Below, in pieces: positions 6,719 to 13,116 of a stretch of DNA of 19,126 nt; position 1 is the first letter of the stretch, and each line of letters starts with the position of its first letter. The position numbers were made by a program, and so were the translations under genes. This DNA comes from DATKYV01 sp035528275 (GTDB lineage: Bacteria; Acidobacteriota; Terriglobia; UBA7540): positions 1 through 19,126 of the forward strand of contig DATKYV010000047.1 of assembly GCA_035528275.1 (NCBI GenBank), read 5' to 3'. The notes beneath the pieces were generated by a model, which was not told where the DNA came from, ran no database searches, and saw only the letters and a list, made by a program, of their open reading frames with translations.

Positions 6719-8500
6719 ATGACGAAGCTGCCAAGAATCAGTCTGCGCGCAATCCTTCTGACACTCCTTATAGCTTTCGGTGTTTCTGCGATGAGCGCAG
6801 AAGAGACCCCGGAGCAATTCGAGCAGCGCACGAAGTGGTGGCGCGAGGCGCGGTTCGGGATGTTTATCCACTGGGGTATCTACGCGGTCCCCGCGGACGC
6901 CACGGATCTTGAGGGCAAGCACCGGGTCGCGGAATGGTACTTCTCCAACAAGCAGATGCAGGTGAAGGACTACGAGAAATTCGCGGCGCAGTTCAATCCC
7001 GTCAGATTCAACGCCAAGAGGTGGGTGCAGATGGCCAAGGACGCTGGCATGAAGTACATCGTCATCACCAGCAAGCACCACGACGGCTTCTGCATGTTCG
7101 ACAGCAAGCTCACCGATTACACCATCGTCAGGGCAACGCCCTTCAAGCGCGACCCTCTGAAAGAACTGGCGGAAGAGTGCCGGAAACAGGGAATCACATT
7201 CTGTTTCTATCACTCCATCATGGACTGGCATCATCCCGACTACCTGTCGCGCCGCCCGTGGGAAAAAGACACCCGGCCGGCCGATGACGCGGACCTCAAT
7301 CGCTATATCAATTACATGAAGGGCCAGCTGAAAGAACTCCTCACGAACTACGGCCCCATCGGGGTGCTCTGGTTCGACGGCGGCTGGGAACACAGCGCCG
7401 AGGAGCTGCGCTCCGCGGAAGTCAACGCTTTCATTCGCTCACTTCAGCCGCCAATCCTCATCAACAACCGCAACCGGCTGCCCGAAGACTTCTCCACCCC
7501 GGAGCAATTCGTCCCCGCCAAGAGCATGACGGTGGGGCACCTCTGGGAAACCTGTATGACCATGAATGACACTTGGGGCTACGCGACGAACGACACCAAC
7601 TGGAAATCTTCTGAGACGCTGATCCGCAAATTGATCGACAGCGCGGGAAAAGGCGGCAATTTCCTGCTCAACGTGGGACCGACGGCCGAAGGCGAGTTTC
7701 CGCCGGAGTCCATCGAGCGCCTCGCGGCCATCGGCAAATGGATGAAGGTGAACGGGGAGAGCATCCATGCAACGACGAAGGGGCCTTTCCGGCGTCTCAG
7801 TTTCGATGGCCGGGCAACCACCAAAGGCAAGACTCTCTACTTGCACGTCTTCAAGTGGCCAGGCGAGGGGCTGAAAGTGACAGGATTGAAAACCAAGATC
7901 GTCAGCGCTCGTGCCCTGGACGGCGGCGAGTCGCTACGCATCACCTCCACAAACACTACAGTGGACGGAGTGGAATTCCCTGTATTAGCAATTTCAAAGC
8001 CACAGAAGCTCGATCCGGCCGCGACCGTCATCGAGCTGCGCCTGGCAGGCCCGCCGGTGGTCGACGAGCCCGAACCCGTCGTCACCGCAGAGACGGACGG
8101 GAGTTACATTTTGAAGGCAGCGGAAGCGGACATCCACGGCGCGACGGCTCAATACGAAGTGAGCGGACTACACGACTACATCGGGGCGTGGGCCAACCCG
8201 GCGGATTACGTCACCTGGACGCTCAATGTTAGCCCCCAGGATGCCGCGCGGCGCTACACGGTGGAGGTTACTTATTCAAGCCTTGCCCAGTACGAAGGCA
8301 GCAGCTTCGAAGTTGAATTCGCTGGCGCAACACTCGAGGGAACCGTCATGTCAACTCCGGCGACGAATCGATACCGAACAGAGAAGTTGGGAGAACTTGA
8401 AGCGCGGGGGGGCAGGCAGACACTGGCCGTTCGCATTACACAAATCAAGAATGGGCCCGCCATGAGTCTGCATCAGGTGCGATTAGTGCCCCTTCCTTGA
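6719..8500 (+). CDS. Exported GH29 alpha-L-fucosidase with C-terminal accessory domain
   Basis: A 593-residue glycoside hydrolase family 29 enzyme, a retaining exo-acting fucosidase that releases terminal L-fucose. A Sec leader (AILLTLLIAFGVSAMSA) precedes WWREARFGMFIHWG (40-53). The substrate-binding pair His120-His121 lies in KHHDGF, Trp170-His171-His172 in MDWHH, and the expected nucleophile Asp220 in LWFDGGW. WETCMTMNDTWGY begins near residue 276. The acid/base cannot be fixed from one sequence; Glu262 and Glu277 are candidates. The NFLLNVGPTAEG element (314-325) is a GH29 hallmark. A beta-rich domain follows the barrel, and from about 455 there is an extra sandwich-like segment (WANPADYVTWTLNV, RRYTVEVTYSS, HQVRLVPLP) that resembles a carbohydrate-binding module. 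GAGGAG at 6707-6712 supports the start at 6719. It is last in the plus-strand run and converges on the ferredoxin-methyltransferase gene. Confidence 0.93.
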   Translation: MTKLPRISLRAILLTLLIAFGVSAMSAEETPEQFEQRTKWWREARFGMFIHWGIYAVPADATDLEGKHRVAEWYFSNKQMQVKDYEKFAAQFNPVRFNAKRWVQMAKDAGMKYIVITSKHHDGFCMFDSKLTDYTIVRATPFKRDPLKELAEECRKQGITFCFYHSIMDWHHPDYLSRRPWEKDTRPADDADLNRYINYMKGQLKELLTNYGPIGVLWFDGGWEHSAEELRSAEVNAFIRSLQPPILINNRNRLPEDFSTPEQFVPAKSMTVGHLWETCMTMNDTWGYATNDTNWKSSETLIRKLIDSAGKGGNFLLNVGPTAEGEFPPESIERLAAIGKWMKVNGESIHATTKGPFRRLSFDGRATTKGKTLYLHVFKWPGEGLKVTGLKTKIVSARALDGGESLRITSTNTTVDGVEFPVLAISKPQKLDPAATVIELRLAGPPVVDEPEPVVTAETDGSYILKAAEADIHGATAQYEVSGLHDYIGAWANPADYVTWTLNVSPQDAARRYTVEVTYSSLAQYEGSSFEVEFAGATLEGTVMSTPATNRYRTEKLGELEARGGRQTLAVRITQIKNGPAMSLHQVRLVPLP

Positions 8501-8505
8501 GACCC

Positions 8506-8534
8506 CTCGCCGAGAATGGTTTTCTTGGGGCGAG
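8506..8534. terminator. Candidate bidirectional terminator between convergent genes
   Basis: CTCGCC pairs with GGCGAG and, inside a two-base bulge, GAGAA pairs with TTCTT (one G-U pair) around a 5-nt loop. The hairpin fills the 35 bp between the fucosidase stop and the stop of the opposing gene. There is no strong T-tract on either side, so it may slow or block polymerase rather than act as a classic intrinsic terminator. Confidence 0.4.
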
Positions 8535-8535
8535 T

Positions 8536-9897
8536 TCACTTTCGGGTTGCAACCATCAGGCCCGTCGGCCCGGGTAGCCGGAGGTGCTGGATGTCTTCAA
8601 ATCCCGCCCCGCGAAGCCAGGCAGCATATTCATCCTCGCTATAGCTGTTTCCGTTTTTCGTCCCGACCAACATGTTGAGCGCGAAGAGCGCTCCGGTCTT
8701 TGGCGAGGTCTTGTCGCCATCGAGAATGAAATCCTGAATCACCACGCGGCCCTGAGGCGCGAGGGCCTGGTAGCACCTCTTCAAGAGCTCCCGGTTTTCA
8801 TTCCCTCCCAGCATGTGGCAGATGGCGGAAACGAGGACCAGGTTGAAAGCTTGACCAAGCTGATCGGTCCGCAAATCGCCTGCCCGAGTTTTGACGCGGT
8901 TCCCCACACCCGCCTTTTCAATGTGGCTTTGCGCGATGGGGATGACCGTTTCCAGGTCAAGCAACTCCGCCTGAAGCCCTTCGACAGCCTTGGCGAAAGC
9001 GATGGAATAGGCGCCGGAGCCTCCCCCGACGTCGAGCATGCGCTTCAGGCCTTCGGTGCCCACCGCTTGAAGGATTAACGGCGCGCGGTCGAGGGCGTTG
9101 CGGTGCATAGCGGCGATGAAGGCGCGCGTCCAATCGTCAGGCCGGTCGGCGGACTCGCTGTAGGTTACCGACGTGCCAGCACGCACGCAGTCGGTAAGCG
9201 TGGACCATCGCCGCCACAAGTGAACCGTGTGCATCGTGGCGGCGCGCGTGTCGTTCGGACTTCCCTCCGCAAAGAATCGCGCGGCAATGGGAGTATTGCG
9301 AAAGAGGCCGCCCTCTTTGGTCAGCATTCCTGTGGCCACGAGCGCGTTCATCAGCATCTCCGTGGCCCGCGGGTCGGTCGCGATTTTCTTCGCCACCTCG
9401 TCACTCCGGGCTCCCGGCCCTACCGCCGTGAAAACATCCAATTCAACGGCGGTCAGAATCACGCGGCTCTCTTGAAAAGCCCGCATCCTTTGCATGACGT
9501 CGTCAGGAGGTATCCCGGCTTTCTCTTTTGCCCGCAGCGCCGCCAGCATCTTGTCGCGATTCGATTTGATCTCCGCCTGCAGCGCGGCGGCATCGCGATT
9601 GACCAAACGCTCGACAACGCGGCCCTGCCGGAAATGCGACTCCACAATTTCAGCGACATCGTCAGGCGCGACGGCTGAATACCAGACCCCTCCGGGATAG
9701 ACCACCATGTTGGGCCCGCGCTCGCAAAGGCCGAGCGAACCGCAGGTGGTCACCTGGACGTCATCCATCAGGCCCTGCGCCGCCACCGCCTTTCGCAATG
9801 CATCAATTGTCTTCGCTGAGCCCCGCGACGCGCAGCACGGCACGCCTTCCGGTTTCTGTTGATCGCAAACAAAGACGTGATATCCAAAAGGCTCCAT
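8536..9897 (-). CDS. [2Fe-2S] ferredoxin-methyltransferase fusion protein
   Basis: A 453-residue fusion. Residues 1-90 are a thioredoxin-like [2Fe-2S] ferredoxin: HVFVCDQQKPEGVPCCASRGS supplies Cys11 and Cys21/22, and TTCGSLGLCERGP supplies Cys52 and Cys58, followed by the typical VVYPGGVWYSAV. Residues about 140-230 match the winged-helix dimerisation domain of O-methyltransferases (VELDVFTAV, MLMNALVATGML). Residues about 265-453 are a class I SAM-dependent methyltransferase with motif I LDVGGGSGAYSIAF (288-301), VVIQDFIL at 385-392 and a family-like C-terminus. It would act in the cytoplasm. The iron-sulfur part may sense redox state, deliver electrons or only aid folding; the methyl acceptor is unknown. 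The start at 9897 has GGAGG 5 nt upstream; an ATG at 9909 is possible. It lies 71 bp after the thymidylate-synthase-like gene and is probably co-transcribed. Confidence 0.87.
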   Translation of the reverse strand: MEPFGYHVFVCDQQKPEGVPCCASRGSAKTIDALRKAVAAQGLMDDVQVTTCGSLGLCERGPNMVVYPGGVWYSAVAPDDVAEIVESHFRQGRVVERLVNRDAAALQAEIKSNRDKMLAALRAKEKAGIPPDDVMQRMRAFQESRVILTAVELDVFTAVGPGARSDEVAKKIATDPRATEMLMNALVATGMLTKEGGLFRNTPIAARFFAEGSPNDTRAATMHTVHLWRRWSTLTDCVRAGTSVTYSESADRPDDWTRAFIAAMHRNALDRAPLILQAVGTEGLKRMLDVGGGSGAYSIAFAKAVEGLQAELLDLETVIPIAQSHIEKAGVGNRVKTRAGDLRTDQLGQAFNLVLVSAICHMLGGNENRELLKRCYQALAPQGRVVIQDFILDGDKTSPKTGALFALNMLVGTKNGNSYSEDEYAAWLRGAGFEDIQHLRLPGPTGLMVATRK

Positions 9898-9902
9898 GTC
9901 GT

Positions 9903-9907
9903 CCTCC
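9903..9907 (-). promoter_or_regulatory. Ribosome binding site deciding the fusion-protein start
   Basis: GGAGG lies 5 nt before the ATG at 9897 and falls within the extra codons that would follow an alternative ATG at 9909. The ferredoxin fold begins at Gly5-Tyr-His-Val of the shorter form, so 9897 is preferred. Confidence 0.5.
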
Positions 9908-9968
9908 ATGCTTCGATGATACGCCGGCAAGCTTCGGTTGCCGCGACGCGGCTCCTGTAAGGAAGATC

Positions 9969-10808
9969 CTATTTGCCCATCTGGCGGACTTTCTCCAGGA
10001 TTGCGGGCCGGGCAGCCTCCATCAGGTCGCGCAAGTCCTCGTAGCGCATGGTGCGTTGCTCAAATGTTCGCTTCTCGAGGGCGCGCAGAAAGCGGTTCTC
10101 AAACTCGCGGAAGTACGAACCATAAAGATGATAGCTGTCGGCAAGATGGCAGTAGCGGCCCACTCGCACCGGCCGACTGGACAGTTCCGCAATTCGCTCG
10201 GCGATCCGACTCTGCAACTGGACGAGGGCGAAGATATTCATGAAGGCGGCCTTGTAGGCGTCGTTGGAGCGAAAGCGGACATTCATGGAGAGCACCGCCT
10301 CGCCGTCTTCCTCGAGAACGCGGCACCACACACTTTGCAGGCACGCCGGGTCGTAGCAGAAGTTATCCTCCCACACTTTCCAGGTGACAGCCTGCGCGCG
10401 CCGCGTGTGCGGAGCCTCTGCCAGCTTTCGGCAGAGAAGCTCGATCTGGTCGATGGGCTCGAGCGTCGGCGCCTGGTAGCCGAAAAGCCGCTGATGGTAA
10501 GTGTATTCCCACCGGCTGTCCTCGGGATTGTTGGGGTCGCGCACCAGGTGGTCTTTGATCCCGTCCAAAACCTCCATGACATATTCCTGCAACTCCTCGG
10601 GACCACCGGGAAAATCCTTGTGGATCATCGGTTCCTTGAGCGGGTCGGCGACGGTGATGACCATCGTCGCGTCTTTGCTGGGCGGATCCCCGGGTTTGTC
10701 ATACTGGGTTTTGATGTCGCAACCGTTGCGATGAAGCTCGATGAGGGACTGCTCCCAGGCGCGTGCGATCGCATCCGCTTCAACATGCAGAACGGGTATG
10801 CCGCTCAT
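9969..10808 (-). CDS. Divergent thymidylate-synthase-family protein
   Basis: A 279-residue cytosolic protein that I align by motif to thymidylate synthase (ThyA fold, dUMP + methylene-tetrahydrofolate to dTMP). Cys156 in DPACLQSVW matches the catalytic Cys of PPCH (E. coli 146). Arg136-Arg137 in TRRAQAVTW match the dUMP-phosphate Arg126-127. RSND (180-183) matches RSxD (166-169). Asn191 matches Asn177, with the same 8-residue spacing from the Asp, and DSYHLY (His227, Tyr229) matches H207/Y209. Asn rather than Asp at 191 favours a uracil over a cytosine base. The N-terminal position of Arg21 seems to be Lys45 (PPSKDATM). The usual C-terminal closing segment is not recognisable; the tail is basic and helical. 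The start at 10808 has GGAGG 4 nt upstream. It lies 64 bp after the TIM-barrel gene. It could be a true dTMP-forming enzyme or one with a different nucleotide substrate. Confidence 0.78.
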   Translation of the reverse strand: MSGIPVLHVEADAIARAWEQSLIELHRNGCDIKTQYDKPGDPPSKDATMVITVADPLKEPMIHKDFPGGPEELQEYVMEVLDGIKDHLVRDPNNPEDSRWEYTYHQRLFGYQAPTLEPIDQIELLCRKLAEAPHTRRAQAVTWKVWEDNFCYDPACLQSVWCRVLEEDGEAVLSMNVRFRSNDAYKAAFMNIFALVQLQSRIAERIAELSSRPVRVGRYCHLADSYHLYGSYFREFENRFLRALEKRTFEQRTMRYEDLRDLMEAARPAILEKVRQMGK

Positions 10809-10812
10809 TTCG

Positions 10813-10817
10813 CCTCC
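10813..10817 (-). promoter_or_regulatory. Ribosome binding site of the thymidylate-synthase-like gene
   Basis: GGAGG, 4 nt before the ATG at 10808, fixes the start. The longer open frame back to 10919 would overlap the preceding gene and adds a low-complexity N-terminus without family resemblance. Confidence 0.6.
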
Positions 10818-10827
10818 ATCTTCCGCG

Positions 10828-10861
10828 GGTTCCACTGGCGCAGTGGATATTCCACTGAACC
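10828..10861 (-). promoter_or_regulatory. Three-part alternating hairpin upstream of the thymidylate-synthase-like gene
   Basis: The plus strand reads TCCACTG (10831-10837), gcg, CAGTGGA (10841-10847), tat, TCCACTG (10851-10857). The central 7-mer can pair perfectly with either flanking copy, giving two mutually exclusive hairpins, and GGTTC (10828-10832) and GAACC (10857-10861) allow further outer pairing. In the minus-strand transcript it lies between the TIM-barrel stop (10873) and the ribosome site of the next gene. This is the layout of a conformational switch, but no regulator or ligand is known. Confidence 0.4.
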
Positions 10862-10872
10862 GAGATTGCCGC

Positions 10873-11835
10873 TTACATGCGCTCCGCCCCGAACGATAAA
10901 CGAAGGTCTCGTGCGACACTCTGGATATACCGTCGCCCTTCCGCGTACTCTTCGGCCGTCTTCAGGTGCTCCAGCATGAGCGGCGCGCCCAAAGGCAACT
11001 TTGAGAGTTCGGTCAGGTAGGTCTTGTAGTCCACCCGGCCGCGGCCCGGAATGACTTCCTTGAAATGGACCTGCAGTTCCACTTCCCAGGCGACGTCTTT
11101 CGCGTGGCAGGACACAATCCATCGCCCAAGCTTCCGGAAGCACTCGCGGATGACGGCAGCGTTGTTGTACATGCGCTCGGGACTGTTGATGACATTGCAG
11201 ACGTCAAGATGCACGGCGAATGCTTTGCGGTCCACCGCCTTGATGAGCTCCACGTATTCGTCGGGACCGCTGGGCTGGCACCATCCCATCATTTCCACGG
11301 TAAAGGTCGTGCGGCGGGGCTTGACGGCGTCGATTACCTTGCGGACGTTCTCAACTGTTCCGTCAAAAAATCGGCGGCTGAAGTTCTGGGGGTCCGGGCC
11401 GTACCAGACATCCGGATTGTAGGACCCGGCGATGTCCACGCAACAACGCGCTCCCAATTCTTCGGCGAAAGCCAATCGCTCGGTGACGTACTCGAGGTTC
11501 TTGCGGCGCTTCTCCGGATCCGGGTCGAGCATGTTGACCCAGGCGCCGACTTCGGCGATGGCCACGTCGCGTGCGGCAAATTCTTTGACGACCGCATGGA
11601 TCCGCTCCTTGTCAGTGAGATCGACGTCGGGGGCGTAGGCGGCGCGATAGCCCAGCTCGCGGTGTGCTTGCGCCAACTCGGCGGGGTCGTCGGATTTCGC
11701 GAACACCGGCCCACCGAGCCGCATCGGACGCACTTGCGCGGCCCGGGAGTCGAAGGCAAGCGCGCCCAATCCGCCAATCGCAACAGCGCCTGCGTTACGG
11801 AAGAAACCTCTTCGGGAAATCATTGGTTCACTCAT
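10873..11835 (-). CDS. Tat-exported xylose-isomerase-like TIM barrel protein
   Basis: A 320-residue sugar phosphate isomerase/epimerase-family protein (AP-endonuclease-2 / xylose-isomerase-like barrel). The twin-arginine leader SRRGFF (Arg8-Arg9) is followed by NAGAVAIGGLGALAF and probable cleavage around SRAAQ. The four metal ligands expected for the family are all visible: Glu181 in TVEMMGW, Asp211 in HLDVCN, His244 in SCHAKD and Glu289 in MLEHL. An active divalent-metal enzyme acting on a sugar or polyol outside the cytoplasm is therefore likely; the exact reaction (aldose-ketose isomerisation or epimerisation) cannot be told. The start at 11835 has AGGAG 6 nt upstream and places the Tat motif at the N-terminus; the longer form from 11859 adds eight residues ahead of it. 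It heads a minus-strand run with the thymidylate-synthase-like and fusion-protein genes and is divergent from the RraA gene. Confidence 0.87.
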   Translation of the reverse strand: MSEPMISRRGFFRNAGAVAIGGLGALAFDSRAAQVRPMRLGGPVFAKSDDPAELAQAHRELGYRAAYAPDVDLTDKERIHAVVKEFAARDVAIAEVGAWVNMLDPDPEKRRKNLEYVTERLAFAEELGARCCVDIAGSYNPDVWYGPDPQNFSRRFFDGTVENVRKVIDAVKPRRTTFTVEMMGWCQPSGPDEYVELIKAVDRKAFAVHLDVCNVINSPERMYNNAAVIRECFRKLGRWIVSCHAKDVAWEVELQVHFKEVIPGRGRVDYKTYLTELSKLPLGAPLMLEHLKTAEEYAEGRRYIQSVARDLRLSFGAERM

Positions 11836-12001
11836 GAATCGCTCCTGACGGAATCGCACGATATTTCGTTGTACGACTCAAAATGATTGGCGTCCAGTTC
11901 TGACACTCGAGAAACGGGGCGTACCGTCCGGTGGTCCAATACCGGGGCGAGGGGCTGCGGGCATTGTACCGGAATCACCGCCTCGAGCGCCTGAAAATTC
12001 A

Positions 12002-12031
12002 TTAACGATTTAGGCAGGCTTCCGATAGAAT
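12002..12031 (+). promoter_or_regulatory. Candidate sigma-70-type promoter for the RraA operon
   Basis: TTAACG (12002-12007) and TAGAAT (12026-12031) are separated by 18 bp; they match the -35 and -10 consensus at 4 and 5 of 6 positions. Transcription from here would leave a leader of about 140 nt before the ATG at 12179, containing the hairpin at 12053-12078. Confidence 0.4.
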
Positions 12032-12052
12032 CAGGGCCTTTGATGAGTTTAT

Positions 12053-12078
12053 CCGGCAGGCGCTCACGCGCCCGCCGG
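12053..12078 (+). promoter_or_regulatory. Strong leader hairpin upstream of the RraA gene
   Basis: CCGGC-a-GGCGC, loop TCAC, GCGCC-c-GCCGG: ten base pairs with a single A/C mismatch and a 4-nt loop, in the predicted 5' leader. No T-run follows, so it is not an ordinary terminator. A weaker stem, GAGGGA (12120-12125) with TCCCTC (12138-12143), lies downstream. It may be a stability element or regulatory leader. Confidence 0.35.
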
Positions 12079-12178
12079 CGGTTCGAGATCGTGCGGAATC
12101 TGCCGTACCGGCGTCCTTGGAGGGAGCTGACTTCCCCTCCCTCGTCCGGCGCCGGCTATTCGTCCTCGGAGGAGCGCG

Positions 12179-13099
12179 ATGAAACGAATTTCTCGATCTG
12201 CTGACACTCTTGCCTCTGCCGCACTTCTGATCGTATTGATATCCGCCCCGGCACACGGTCAGCTCGGCATGTTCTCAAAAGAACAACGCGCGGATTTCAC
12301 ACGCGAGTGGAAAGGCGAGCGGTTCCCCGACGGCCGCCCAAAGATTCCTGATGAAACCCTCGCCCGCTTGAAGAACGTCACCGCCGAGGAAGCCTGGGCG
12401 GTGTTGCACCAGGCGGGGTACCATCACCAATTCGAAGGCGGCTGGAAAGTCATCAATCCCGGCGAGCGACTGGTGGGGCGCGTGGTGACCGCGGTCTTCA
12501 TGCCCTTGCGACCGGACGTGAACGCCGTCATCAACGATTACGGCAAGAAAGAAGGGCGCACACAGGCCGGCGGTCAGAACTCCTGGGTGATCGACACTCT
12601 GCTTCCGAACGACGTGTTGGTCGTGGACCTCTACGGGAAGATCAAGGATGGCACCTTCGCCGGAGACAATCTATCAACCTCGATCTTCTCCAAGACCGGC
12701 ACAGGTCTCATCGTGGACGGCGCCGTGCGCGACTTTTCGGGCATTTCGGAAATCAAGGGTTTTCGCTGCTACGTGCGTGACTTCGATCCATCGGCGCTGG
12801 CGGGTGCCACGCTCATGGGCATCAACGTCCCCATCCGCATCGGCGATGTCACGGTGATGCCCGGCGACGCGGTGGTGAGCGATCCCGAAGGGCTGACCTT
12901 CATCCCGGCGCAACTCGCCGAAAAGGTCGCCGACTCGTCCGAGCTCACCCAGTTGCGTGACAATTGGGGCCATCAGATGCTCCGCGAAGGCAAGTACACG
13001 CCGGGCGAAATCGATGGGCGCTGGTCGAAGGAAATGATCGAGGAATTCAACCACTGGGCGGAAAAACAAGGCGCTAAGGTGCGCCTCGGAAAAGACTGA
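12179..13099 (+). CDS. Exported RraA-family aldolase-like protein
   Basis: A 306-residue protein of the RraA / HMG-aldolase family. Members outside the RNase E inhibitor group are divalent-metal class II aldolases or decarboxylases acting on pyruvate-type adducts such as 4-hydroxy-4-methyl-2-oxoglutarate. The signature GDNLSTSIFSKTGTGLIVDGAVRDFSG is present (described here in parts: GDNLS, then GLIVDGAVRD with Asp180, Arg184 and Asp185), which keeps the substrate-binding Arg and metal-binding Asp. A Sec leader (LASAALLIVLISAPAHG) precedes the mature part, and about 60 extra residues (EWKGERFPDGRPKIPDE and onward) stand before the fold. Export is unusual for the family. GGAGG about 6 nt upstream supports the ATG. 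It lies 17 bp before the dehydratase gene, with which it fits as the cleavage step after 2-keto-3-deoxy acid formation. Confidence 0.85.
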   Translation: MKRISRSADTLASAALLIVLISAPAHGQLGMFSKEQRADFTREWKGERFPDGRPKIPDETLARLKNVTAEEAWAVLHQAGYHHQFEGGWKVINPGERLVGRVVTAVFMPLRPDVNAVINDYGKKEGRTQAGGQNSWVIDTLLPNDVLVVDLYGKIKDGTFAGDNLSTSIFSKTGTGLIVDGAVRDFSGISEIKGFRCYVRDFDPSALAGATLMGINVPIRIGDVTVMPGDAVVSDPEGLTFIPAQLAEKVADSSELTQLRDNWGHQMLREGKYTPGEIDGRWSKEMIEEFNHWAEKQGAKVRLGKD

Positions 13100-13116
13100 A
13101 TACCTGGGGGAGGACC

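Larger units (their letters stand above)
11836..12178. other. Divergent intergenic region between TIM-barrel and RraA genes
   Basis: This 343-bp stretch has no coding gene. It must hold the promoters of both divergent units. I see one fair sigma-70-like promoter on the plus strand (12002-12031) and two possible leader hairpins in front of the RraA gene. For the minus strand only a weak candidate is visible (TGGACG and TACAAC with 17-bp spacing, about 11871-11899). No regulator-binding repeat stands out. Confidence 0.6.

Noticed and set aside
9798..10979. 393-codon plus-strand open frame across the thymidylate-synthase-like gene
   Set aside because: It spans two opposite-strand genes and the gaps between them; the minus-strand products have family motifs while this one has none.
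12179..13099. RraA protein as the cytosolic RNase E inhibitor
   Set aside because: It has a signal peptide and a long N-terminal extension, and sits next to a dehydratase; the aldolase-type branch fits better.
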